Part shown: piece by piece, positions 1-6,298 of the stretch
Position numbering within the stretch: position 1 is the stretch's first letter
Layout of the letters: each line of letters opens with the position of its first letter
Assembly (NCBI GenBank): GCA_015522885.1
Contig: WALJ01000205.1
Coordinates: forward strand, 1-9,492
Origin: Thermoplasmata archaeon
Lineage (GTDB): Archaea; Thermoplasmatota; Thermoplasmata; WALJ01
DNA length: 9,492 bases
Reading direction: 5' to 3'
Made by a program: the position numbers and the translations under genes
The notes under the pieces: model-generated
Seen by the model: only the letters and a program-made list of their open reading frames with translations
The model's database searches: none
What the model was told of the DNA's origin: nothing

Positions 1-223
1 CGCCTGTGTCTTTGTATATAAATTTCACCCAAATGATACTTATGTCATTTCCATATTGCTGTTTTAATGTTGATTCTGCTTTCATCTGCAATGCCAACAA
101 TTGCCCTTCGACTTTATGTTCTGCTACATTTGTCTGAACTCCCTGCCAATTATTTCCTGTAAATAATGCATAACCAGTCATCTTAACTAGTCCAAATACT
201 GCCACAATTGCTACAACTGTCAA
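1..223 (-). CDS. Partial membrane-anchored hypothetical protein (C-terminus beyond window)
   Basis: I do not recognise this protein. On the minus strand an open frame runs from just after the stop of the upstream gene to the left edge. I set the start at a TTG at 223, which gives 74 codons; an ATG at 181 in the same frame is the alternative. Neither has a clear Shine-Dalgarno sequence. From the TTG, residues 2-21 form one hydrophobic helix (TVVAIVAVFGLVK...). A polar stretch follows with Gln, Glu and Lys in helix-like spacing (EGQLLALQMKAE), then a beta-like IIWVKFIYKDTG at the edge. This suggests a single-pass protein with an external domain. The DNA looks more AT-rich than the operon to the right. 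An ATG at 236 in another frame would give a better N-terminus if one base were removed (see findings). It lies downstream of the TPR-nucleotidyltransferase on the same strand, 39 bp after its stop. That the frame is coding is moderately likely; its function is unknown. Confidence 0.42.
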   Translation of the reverse strand, partial: MTVVAIVAVFGLVKMTGYALFTGNNWQGVQTNVAEHKVEGQLLALQMKAESTLKQQYGNDISIIWVKFIYKDTG

Positions 224-262
224 AGAAATAAGCCATGGACCGTCAGTTACCGCAAGGAGAAA

Positions 263-1186
263 CTATAGCAGTCTCCACCTGTTCGGCTCCTCCCACATAT
301 AGAACCTCTCAAAGGTCCCTTTTCCATATTTCTCTTCTATGTATTTCACCAGAATCAACGCGTCTTTTAGGATTTCTTCCGTGGATTCTAAAAATATGCC
401 ATGATAGCATATATATGCCGGTAAAAGTTTTTTCTCCCCCGTCTTTCCTAGAAAAATATCGGAATTTACCAGAGTTACCGAGGCAAATCCCCATTTTTTC
501 TGCATTTTTTCAATATAGCGCTCTTTTTTAGACATATCTACGAGCACCGTGAAATCGGCATCGCTATATATATTGTAGTCCCCTGTGGAAAGGGAGCCTC
601 TGAGTATCACTGCCTGCGGTCTTAAAGCCATGATTTCGCCGAATAACGGCCCCATCTTTCCCCTGTTTCCGTAAAAACCGAGCATCGAGAAATATTCCTC
701 AGGTTTTGCTGGTGTTGGAATCTTCCTTTTTCTCAGAAAATCCATGAGTTTTTCCTTTCCGAGTGCGCTCCAGCATTCAGAGGGGCTGTTCAACAATTCG
801 AGAAATCTGCACTCTATTTCTCTAATATAGCGGTTTTTTGCCATATTCAGGCCAATTTTTGCGATTTTTAAGAACTCATGTTCTTTCTCGAGTATGAGAT
901 GAACCTTAGCCATATTCCACATGGAGGAGAGTTCTCCATAGATATCTTTGGAACTTCTGAAAAACTCTTTTGCATCCTCAAGATCAGCCAGCGCCCTCCC
1001 CCATTCTCCAAGTTTCATTTCGAGCCATGCCTTGTTAACAAGAGATCTGGCGAAACCCGGATAAGCTGAATTTTTGGACAAGTCTACACATTCTCCGGCT
1101 TTTTTTCTCGCGTCTTTAAAGTTTCCACTAAAATAGAGCAGAGATATCGGGTATAGTGATGCCGATGCATGAATGCCTCTTTGCAC
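263..1186 (-). CDS. TPR-like repeat protein with C-terminal minimal nucleotidyltransferase domain
   Basis: This 307-residue protein appears cytoplasmic, with no signal peptide or membrane helix. Residues about 10-130 are paired amphipathic helices of TPR type. The clearest unit is around 50-76, where WLEMKLGEWGRALADLEDA fits the TPR spacing of small and aromatic residues. Residues about 185-245 carry the polymerase-beta-like nucleotidyltransferase signature: GS at 197-198, then SDAD at 208-211 followed by the hydrophobic strand FTVLV. The strand expected to supply the third metal-binding acid reads VTLV at 237-240, with Thr where Asp is usual, so catalysis is uncertain. The start is a GTG with no Shine-Dalgarno site. 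The TATA box centred at 1218 lies about 32 bp upstream, which fits a leaderless message. An in-frame TGA lies four codons upstream of the GTG, so no longer start exists in this frame. TPRs probably bind a protein partner, and the C-terminal domain may modify a protein or RNA. The exact function is unknown. Confidence 0.8.
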   Translation of the reverse strand: MQRGIHASASLYPISLLYFSGNFKDARKKAGECVDLSKNSAYPGFARSLVNKAWLEMKLGEWGRALADLEDAKEFFRSSKDIYGELSSMWNMAKVHLILEKEHEFLKIAKIGLNMAKNRYIREIECRFLELLNSPSECWSALGKEKLMDFLRKRKIPTPAKPEEYFSMLGFYGNRGKMGPLFGEIMALRPQAVILRGSLSTGDYNIYSDADFTVLVDMSKKERYIEKMQKKWGFASVTLVNSDIFLGKTGEKKLLPAYICYHGIFLESTEEILKDALILVKYIEEKYGKGTFERFYMWEEPNRWRLL

Positions 1187-1214
1187 GGAAATCCTTACTC
1201 ATAGAAGAATGCCA

Positions 1215-1222
1215 TTTATAAA
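1215..1222. promoter_or_regulatory. Palindromic TATA box shared by divergent genes
   Basis: TTTATAAA is a perfect palindrome and matches the archaeal TATA consensus on both strands. On the plus strand it predicts transcription starting near 1244, about 20 bases before the isopentenyl phosphate kinase ATG at 1264. On the minus strand it predicts a start near 1192, a few bases before the GTG at 1186, so that transcript would be leaderless or nearly so. No other good TATA box is visible in the 77-bp gap. Start sites are inferred from the usual distance of 25-27 bp. Confidence 0.6.
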
Positions 1223-1243
1223 GACTACCCTCAAACTAATAAA

Positions 1244-1260
1244 GGAGAGAATATTCTCCC
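1244..1260 (+). promoter_or_regulatory. Palindrome overlapping predicted transcription start and ribosome binding site
   Basis: GAGAATATTCTC at 1247-1258 is a perfect 12-bp palindrome. It overlaps the AGGAGAG Shine-Dalgarno run and the predicted start of the operon transcript. As RNA, GGAGA at 1244-1248 could pair with TCTCC at 1255-1259 and hide the ribosome binding site. It could be an operator or a small translational hairpin at the head of the lipid-precursor operon. It could also arise by chance in this purine/pyrimidine-rich stretch. Confidence 0.35.
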
Positions 1261-1263
1261 ATC

Positions 1264-2037
1264 ATGCACCTCATAAAGCTCGGCGGAAGCGTGATAACCG
1301 ACAAATCCAGCGAAAAAACCCTCAGAAAGGGCGCTCTTTACAGACTAACAAAAGAGATAGCGGCATCGGGTGAGAAGGTCATCCTCATACACGGTGCCGG
1401 TTCCTTCGGCCACATTCTTGCGAAGGAAGGGAAATTAAATGGGGGATTTCAGGGCGAATGGCAGTTCGAGTACTTTTCAAAGGTACAGAAGGATGTCAGG
1501 GAACTGAACCTTTATGTTCTGAGTGCTCTTCTCGATGCCGGACTGAGACCTGTTTCTCTCCCGCCTTCCATGATTACGATATACAAAAACGGTGTTATGG
1601 AGCATTTTGTCCCCGATATCTTCGAGCTCTACCTTGAGCTTGGCATGACGCCTGTCAGCTTCGGAGATGTGGTTCTGGACAAGGAAAAAGGCTTTGCGAT
1701 ATGCTCCGGAGACCATCTGATGAGCGCTCTTTCGTCACTCAAAGGCATTGAAACTGCGATATTTGTAACCGATGTGGATGGAATATATGACAGACCCCCG
1801 GATGAGAAAGGTGCGAAGTTGATGAAAGAAATAACGCCGAACAGTGAGATAGCGACGAAGATGCTCAATGAAGATGTCACGGGAGGCATGAAAGAGAAGA
1901 TAAGGCACGGCCTGCTCATAGCAGAGAACAGGGTGCGTGTCAGGGTGATAAACGGTCTTGTCGAGGGAAGGCTGGAAAAGGCTCTTAAAGGGGAGCCGGT
2001 TGCAGGAACAGAGATAAGGTGGTCTTCACATGATTGA
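1264..2037 (+). CDS. Isopentenyl phosphate kinase
   Basis: This enzyme phosphorylates isopentenyl phosphate with ATP to give isopentenyl diphosphate, the last step of the archaeal variants of the mevalonate pathway. The 257-residue length fits the amino acid kinase-fold family. Visible motifs are the N-terminal KLGGSVIT with Lys5 and Lys14, the GAGSFGH loop at 44-50 ending in the catalytic His50, the VSFGDVVLD strand at 131-139, ICSGDHLM near 147-153, the nucleotide-site TDVDGIYDRPP at 169-179, and TGGMKEKI at 206-213. The His in GAGSFGH separates this family from fosfomycin kinases and generic amino acid kinases. The ATG follows an AGGAGAG ribosome site by 14 bases. It is the first gene of the operon and overlaps the IPP isomerase gene by 8 bp, so its product feeds the next enzyme directly. 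Identification is strong. Confidence 0.94.
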   Translation: MHLIKLGGSVITDKSSEKTLRKGALYRLTKEIAASGEKVILIHGAGSFGHILAKEGKLNGGFQGEWQFEYFSKVQKDVRELNLYVLSALLDAGLRPVSLPPSMITIYKNGVMEHFVPDIFELYLELGMTPVSFGDVVLDKEKGFAICSGDHLMSALSSLKGIETAIFVTDVDGIYDRPPDEKGAKLMKEITPNSEIATKMLNEDVTGGMKEKIRHGLLIAENRVRVRVINGLVEGRLEKALKGEPVAGTEIRWSSHD

Positions 2038-3085
2038 GGAAAGAAAGAACGAGCACATCGAGATATGCCTCGAAAAGGATGTCAGGGCGCATCACAATTA
2101 CTGGGATGACATAGATCTCGTGCACAGAGCGCTCCCCGAAATCGACTTCGATGACATAGAACTCGGAACCGAACTTTTCGGGATAAAGATGGATGCTCCG
2201 ATAATCATATCCGCTATGACCGGCGGAACCGATATGGGAAAAAGGATAAACGAGAATCTCGCAAAGGCCGCCGAGAAACTCGGCATAGGCATGGGCGTGG
2301 GAAGCCAGAGAGCGGCACTTGAGCACCCCGAACTCTTCGAGACTTACTCGGTCGTAAAGAATTACAGGGTTCCGCTTTTGATGGGGAATATCGGCGCTCC
2401 CCAGCTTATAAACCAGAAGAAGCAGAGAGGGATAACGGAAAGGGAGATTGAGAGGCTTTTCGTCATGACCGATGCGGACATTCTTGCGGTGCACCTGAAC
2501 TATCTTCAGGAAGCGGTTCAGCCCGAAGGTGACATGAGGGCAGAGGGAATAATAGGAGCGCTCCCCACTCTTTCGAAGAAGTACCCGATAATCGTGAAGG
2601 AGACAGGTGCTGGTATATCGAGAAATGTTGCGATAAAGCTCAAGAGGGCAGGCGTTCTCGGAATAGATGTCGGAGGTCTCGGAGGTACGAGCTTCGCAGC
2701 GGTCGAACATTACCGCTCTCTTGCCATGGGTGATGAGGAAAAAGCGGAACTCGGAAAGCTGTTCTGGGACTGGGGAATACCGACACCGGCATCGATACTG
2801 GAAGCATCCGTAGGAATACCAATCATAGCCACAGGGGGGATAAGGAACGGCCTTGATGTGGCGAAAGCCTTCGTGTTCGGAGCCTCGGCGGCCGGCATCG
2901 CGGGACAGCTTCTGAGACCCGCCGCTGAATCATACGAGGCGGTTCTGAAGGAACTCGAAAGAATAATACGGGAACTGAAAGTAGCGATGTTCCTTTTAGG
3001 TGCCAAGGATGTCCACGCACTGAGAAATTCGAGGTTTGTGGTTCACGGAATGCTGAGGGACTGGCTGGAGCAGACGGAGGTGTGA
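2030..3085 (+). CDS. fni: Type II isopentenyl-diphosphate delta-isomerase (FMN-dependent)
   Basis: This enzyme interconverts IPP and DMAPP using reduced FMN and a divalent metal, supplying the allylic primer for prenyl chain growth. The 351-residue protein is a TIM-barrel flavoprotein of the usual length. Motifs in order: RKNEHIE at 5-11 (substrate binding), AMTGG at 62-66, GVGSQR at 89-94 (FMN site), HLNYLQEAVQPEGD at 155-168 with the conserved Gln160 and metal-ligand Glu161, IVKETGAG near 188-195, GIDVGGLGGTSFAAVE at 211-226, and ATGGIRNGLDVAKAFVFGA at 267-285, the flavin phosphate loop. The ATG lies inside the end of the kinase gene, 6 bases after AAGGTGGT, which implies translational coupling. 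In some archaea an RNase J gene lies between these genes and the prenyltransferase; none is present here. Identification is strong. Confidence 0.95.
   Translation: MIEERKNEHIEICLEKDVRAHHNYWDDIDLVHRALPEIDFDDIELGTELFGIKMDAPIIISAMTGGTDMGKRINENLAKAAEKLGIGMGVGSQRAALEHPELFETYSVVKNYRVPLLMGNIGAPQLINQKKQRGITEREIERLFVMTDADILAVHLNYLQEAVQPEGDMRAEGIIGALPTLSKKYPIIVKETGAGISRNVAIKLKRAGVLGIDVGGLGGTSFAAVEHYRSLAMGDEEKAELGKLFWDWGIPTPASILEASVGIPIIATGGIRNGLDVAKAFVFGASAAGIAGQLLRPAAESYEAVLKELERIIRELKVAMFLLGAKDVHALRNSRFVVHGMLRDWLEQTEV
3076..3080 (+). promoter_or_regulatory. Ribosome binding site that selects the prenyltransferase start
   Basis: GGAGG ends one base before a GTG at 3082 and seven bases before an ATG at 3088, both in the prenyltransferase frame. 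Seven bases is the normal spacing and one base is too close, so the ATG at 3088 is the better start. That leaves a 2-bp gap after the isomerase stop instead of a 4-bp overlap. Confidence 0.7.
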
Positions 3086-3087
3086 AT

Positions 3088-4074
3088 ATGGATATCAAAC
3101 AGGCGATAGGATTGAGAAAGGAAGAGATAGAGAGCTATCTTGGGGACGCATTTGCCGGTGTGAAGAACGAGCGATTGAGAACGGCAATGATTCACTATCC
3201 ACAGGCAGGAGGAAAGAGGCTGAGGCCCGCGCTTGCCATGATTTCTGCGGATGCGGTCGAAAAAGGAGAAGGAAGAAGAGCGCTCCCTTTCGGCATAGCT
3301 TTGGAGATAACCCACAATTTTACCCTTGTTCACGATGACATAATGGATGAGGATGAACTCAGGCGAGGAGTTCCCACGGTTCACAAGGCGTTTGACGAGC
3401 CCACGGCCATAAATGCTGGAGATGCAATGTTCGCTCTTGCTTTCAACGTGCTTTCCAAACTGGATATCGAACACTCCATCCTCAGAGATATTCTTGAAGA
3501 TGTTTCCGCAATGGTCATCGGCATAGCCGAAGGCCAGCAGATGGACATGGACTTCGAGGAGCGCATCGATATAAAGCCCGAGGAGTATCTGGAGATGATC
3601 GAAAAGAAGACAGCTTTAATGTTCATAAACGCCGCCAAGAACGGTGCGAGGATTGCCGGCGCTCCACCTGAAGTTTATGAGAAAATGGCAGAGTATGGCA
3701 AATATATGGGGCTTGCGTTCCAGATATGGGATGACTTCTTAGACCTCAATGCGAAGGAGGAGGAGCTAGGAAAACCCGTGGGAAGTGATATAAGAAACGG
3801 GAAGAAGACGCTGATGGTCGTCTACGCCCTCCAAAGGATTGAGGGAGACGAGAGGGACAGATTTCTGCGAATACTCGGAAACCAAGGAGCGAGCGATGCC
3901 GAGGTGAGGGAGGCCATAGCTCTCATGGAAAAGGCGAATGCGCTCCGCGATGCCGAGGCTCTTGCTCTGGATTATGCGGAAAGAGCGAAGAGAGCGCTGG
4001 ACATCCTCGATGACTCCGAGGAAAAGGAAGCGCTGCTGGACCTCGTGGACTATGTCATACGGAGGAAATACTGA
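3088..4074 (+). CDS. idsA: Geranylgeranyl diphosphate synthase (short-chain polyprenyl synthase)
   Basis: This enzyme condenses DMAPP and successive IPP units to make C20 geranylgeranyl diphosphate for archaeal ether lipids. The 328-residue all-helical trans-prenyltransferase has the IPP-binding GGKRLRP near 41-47, the first aspartate-rich motif DDIMD at 83-87, GDAMFALAF near 111-119, and the second aspartate-rich motif DDFLD at 215-219, followed by GKPVGSDIRNGKKTL. The fifth residue before the first DDxxD is Phe78 (in HNFTLVHDD). That is the position of the size-limiting aromatic in type I archaeal GGPP synthases, which supports a C20 product; I infer this rather than know it. A GTG six bases upstream is a possible but worse start. 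The stop overlaps the next ATG by one base (TGATG). Family identity is very strong and product length likely. Confidence 0.93.
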   Translation: MDIKQAIGLRKEEIESYLGDAFAGVKNERLRTAMIHYPQAGGKRLRPALAMISADAVEKGEGRRALPFGIALEITHNFTLVHDDIMDEDELRRGVPTVHKAFDEPTAINAGDAMFALAFNVLSKLDIEHSILRDILEDVSAMVIGIAEGQQMDMDFEERIDIKPEEYLEMIEKKTALMFINAAKNGARIAGAPPEVYEKMAEYGKYMGLAFQIWDDFLDLNAKEEELGKPVGSDIRNGKKTLMVVYALQRIEGDERDRFLRILGNQGASDAEVREAIALMEKANALRDAEALALDYAERAKRALDILDDSEEKEALLDLVDYVIRRKY

Positions 4075-5015
4075 TGGATAGGAGCGGGTACAGGCCTGCT
4101 CTGATAATGGCTTCCGTGTTCCTCGTAACCCAGTTCATAGCGCTCGCCATAATCCCACTTTATCCAAGCGATTACAGGGCTTTCGAGAATGTGAACGACC
4201 CGCTCAATCCCCTGTATTATGTGGTGATGATTGTTATAATGACTGCGGTACTCCTGTGGCTGGCCAAGAAAGGGAAGGACAATCTCATACAGTACTTCAT
4301 AATATTCTCGGTCTGGTCCGCAATCGTATTCGCACTTTATCCCCTGATATTCTTTGCGCTCCCGGTCGTTGTGGAAAGCCCCGTGATTTTCATAGACATA
4401 CCTCTGTCTCTTTCTATCGCCGTGGGAACCCTGCTGGCCGGCACTCTGATGGTGAAACCGGAATGGTATGTGATAAACATAACCGGCGTAGTCATGGGTG
4501 CGGGCATAATAGCCATATTCGGCCTCTCTTTCGGGGTACTTCCCGCACTGATACTCCTGATAGTCATGGAGATATACGACTTCATCTCGGTTTACCGGAC
4601 AAAGCACATGCTTGATCTGGCGGATACCGTGCTGGAAACGAAGCTTCCGATAATCATGGTCGCACCCAAGGAAAAGAATTACTCTTTTGTGGAGGATACT
4701 GTGAAGATAAAGAAGGAATCCAGAGGCGGAGGCGAGGAACGGGGTGCGATGTTCATGGGTCTCGGTGATGTGATAATACCGGGTATACTCTCAGCCTCGG
4801 TGTATCTGAACAGTCCGGCTCCGTTCAATCTCCCCATAGCTCTAAGCGTAATAGGAGGGGCATTTGCCGGTTATATGGTCCTGCTTCACTTCGTTTTCAA
4901 GGGGAAGGCACAGGCAGGACTTCCGTTTCTGAACACCGGCGCTATTCTTGCCTATATTATATCTTCATATATGCTGACCGGAAACCCTCTTTACGGCGTG
5001 GTCTGGGGGTGGTAA
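4074..5015 (+). CDS. Presenilin/signal peptide peptidase-type intramembrane aspartyl protease
   Basis: This is a multi-pass membrane protease that cuts transmembrane helices inside the bilayer. About nine hydrophobic segments can be drawn in 313 residues (near 8-30, 47-65, 72-97, 108-126, 132-148, 151-170, 226-246, 253-276, 282-302), as in archaeal presenilin homologues. The catalytic pair is visible: Asp169 in the EIYDF motif at the end of the sixth helix, and Asp232 in MGLGDVIIPG, the GxGD motif of the seventh. A charged loop at about 197-224 (KIKKESRGGGEERG) separates them, where related proteases carry the regulatory loop. The PAL position reads PFL at 284-286 (AGLPFLNTG). GGAGG at 4061-4065 precedes the ATG by 8 bases. 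The gene starts on the last base of the GGPP synthase stop, so it is translated within the lipid-precursor operon. Family assignment is strong; the substrate is unknown. Confidence 0.88.
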   Translation: MDRSGYRPALIMASVFLVTQFIALAIIPLYPSDYRAFENVNDPLNPLYYVVMIVIMTAVLLWLAKKGKDNLIQYFIIFSVWSAIVFALYPLIFFALPVVVESPVIFIDIPLSLSIAVGTLLAGTLMVKPEWYVINITGVVMGAGIIAIFGLSFGVLPALILLIVMEIYDFISVYRTKHMLDLADTVLETKLPIIMVAPKEKNYSFVEDTVKIKKESRGGGEERGAMFMGLGDVIIPGILSASVYLNSPAPFNLPIALSVIGGAFAGYMVLLHFVFKGKAQAGLPFLNTGAILAYIISSYMLTGNPLYGVVWGW

Positions 5016-5047
5016 GATAGCGGAGAAAAAAGGAGAGGGGGTTAGAA

Positions 5048-5683
5048 ATGAGGGATAAGGTCGAGAAGAGATATGACAGATTCAGCAGGTTTTACGATTT
5101 CCTCGATACATTTCCGGGACTCGGCGGTGCGGAGAAGAGGTGGCGCAGGCATGCCATAGATATGCTGGGAATAAGGAAAGGGGACAGGGTCGTGGACATC
5201 GCTACGGGAAGCGGGCTTATAATTCCATGGATAGCAGAGAAAGAGCCTGCGGAGATAATAGGCATAGACATATCGAGGAATATGCTCGGAGAGGCAAAGA
5301 AGAGGGCCAAGAAGCTCGGAGTGGGAAATCTGACGTTAATAAGGGGCGATGTGGAGCGCCTGCCTTTCAGAGACGAGAGCATAGAGAGGGTGATAAGCAC
5401 ATTCTCTCTCACTACGATACCGGACTATGAAAGAGCAATAGACGAGATGCTGAGGATAATGAAACCCGAAGGAGCGGGAGTGATACTCGATACCGGAAGA
5501 CCTGACAAATTGTGGTCCAGAATACTCCATGCATTTCTGGTTCCGGTGGCAAAGTTATTCGGAAGAACGCACTTTGACAGAGATGTCTGTCTCTCGCTCA
5601 GTAAAAAGGCAAGGATAATCGAAAGAACCGAGTTCTACGGCGGGATGGTATACTGCATACTGATAGTAAAGCGCATTTCATAG
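5048..5683 (+). CDS. UbiE/phospholipid-methyltransferase-like class I SAM methyltransferase
   Basis: This is a soluble SAM-dependent methyltransferase of 211 residues. Motif I is VVDIATGSGL at 48-57, the ribose-binding acid is Asp74 in GIDIS, the adenine-side motif is GDVERLPF at 100-107, and STFSLTTIPDYERAIDEM with MKPEG at about 117-142 supplies the post-motif strand and turn. The N-terminal YDRFSRFYDF is typical of UbiE/COQ5 and of bacterial phosphatidylethanolamine N-methyltransferases. The ending FYGGMVYCILIVK also recalls the latter group. The substrate could be a menaquinone precursor, a lipid head group or something else, and the sequence does not decide. The gene follows the protease by 32 nt with a purine-rich GGAGAGGGGG site, so it is probably the last gene of the isoprenoid operon. 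Its last 6 bp overlap the convergent nucleotidyltransferase gene. Confidence 0.85.
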   Translation: MRDKVEKRYDRFSRFYDFLDTFPGLGGAEKRWRRHAIDMLGIRKGDRVVDIATGSGLIIPWIAEKEPAEIIGIDISRNMLGEAKKRAKKLGVGNLTLIRGDVERLPFRDESIERVISTFSLTTIPDYERAIDEMLRIMKPEGAGVILDTGRPDKLWSRILHAFLVPVAKLFGRTHFDRDVCLSLSKKARIIERTEFYGGMVYCILIVKRIS

Positions 5684-6298
5684 GTATTTTTCTATTCTTT
5701 CTCCCAGCAAATTTCTCATCTTTTTCATCTCTCTGTAGCTTGATATATCGAGGTAATAGAACTCATCCTTTGCCGAGTTAACAATCTCAAGAAGCTCCCT
5801 TAAAAATTCATCTTTCTTATTTTCAAGGATTTTGGAGTATCTTTCCATATCTATATCTTCGTAAATAAGAAGCGACAGTATATCGACCCTGTCTTTCATT
5901 CCTTTAACGGAATTCCTTCTTTCAATCTCTGCCTGCTGTTTGAGTGCAAGCAAATATTCTGGTATCGGGACCCTGAAACCATCGATAATATCGGTATTTT
6001 TCATAAGAATCTCCGGCTGAATCAGCAGATTTGAGTAATAGGGAACATAAATATCGATAGATATTCCTTCTATCAATATCTCATATTTCCTGAGATTTTC
6101 ATTCCTTTTTAGGAGATATTCGGCCCTTATTTTCTCGAGAGCGGGAAAATCCACAATTATGTCTATGTCCTTGGACTTTTCCTTTTTTGTATAAAGCCAG
6201 ACCGCCCATCCACCTATGAGCACAAATTCATATCTCTTTTTCATATCTTTCAAAACCGAAAAACTCCGCTCTATTACGGGGTTATTCCAGAATTTCAT
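5678..6298 (-). CDS. AbiEii-like nucleotidyltransferase, probable toxin of a type IV-like pair
   Basis: This 206-residue protein has the nucleotidyltransferase fold of the AbiEii/DUF1814-related group. FVLIGGWAVWLY at 25-36 holds the GG loop, KSKDIDIIVDF at 41-51 the paired metal-binding acids Asp44 and Asp46, and ISIDIYVP at 79-86 the third acid Asp82, so the active site looks complete. The downstream LALKQQAEIERRNSVKGMKD with VDIL (about 117-141) matches the conserved Lys/Arg and KDxxDI helix of these enzymes. Known relatives act as toxins that modify nucleotides or tRNA, usually paired with a winged-helix antitoxin. Here the start lies inside the upstream winged-helix gene (17-bp overlap) and follows GGGGGTGA by 6 bases, so the two are translated together. 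The base composition looks more AT-rich than the lipid operon, consistent with acquisition. It is alternatively a housekeeping nucleotidyltransferase. Confidence 0.78.
   Translation of the reverse strand: MKFWNNPVIERSFSVLKDMKKRYEFVLIGGWAVWLYTKKEKSKDIDIIVDFPALEKIRAEYLLKRNENLRKYEILIEGISIDIYVPYYSNLLIQPEILMKNTDIIDGFRVPIPEYLLALKQQAEIERRNSVKGMKDRVDILSLLIYEDIDMERYSKILENKKDEFLRELLEIVNSAKDEFYYLDISSYREMKKMRNLLGERIEKYL
5687..5702 (+). terminator. Candidate T-rich terminator for the isoprenoid operon
   Basis: Directly after the methyltransferase stop the plus strand reads TATTTTTCTATTCTTTCTCC, rich in T on the non-template strand, with no hairpin. Archaeal RNA polymerase stops at such T tracts. It lies inside the 3' end of the opposing gene, so the T run may partly reflect Lys and Glu codons on the other strand. 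Confidence 0.35.

Noticed and set aside
1985..2710. A 241-codon open frame on the minus strand opposite the IPP isomerase gene
   Set aside because: It is antisense to a gene with full family motifs. The protein is rich in Tyr, His and Arg in a pattern typical of shadow frames and has no recognisable domain.
3082..3087. GTG at 3082 as the start of GGPP synthase, giving a 4-bp overlap with the isomerase gene
   Set aside because: Only one base would separate GGAGG from this GTG. The ATG at 3088 has the normal 7-base spacing.
3088..4074. Farnesyl diphosphate synthase as the identity of the prenyltransferase
   Set aside because: The residue four before the first DDxxD is Thr and the one five before is Phe, the arrangement of archaeal GGPP synthases rather than the paired aromatics or insertion seen in farnesyl synthases.
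4050..4607. A 185-codon minus-strand frame opposite the protease gene
   Set aside because: It is very rich in Tyr and His and is the antisense of codons for a hydrophobic membrane protein. It has no start signals or domain.
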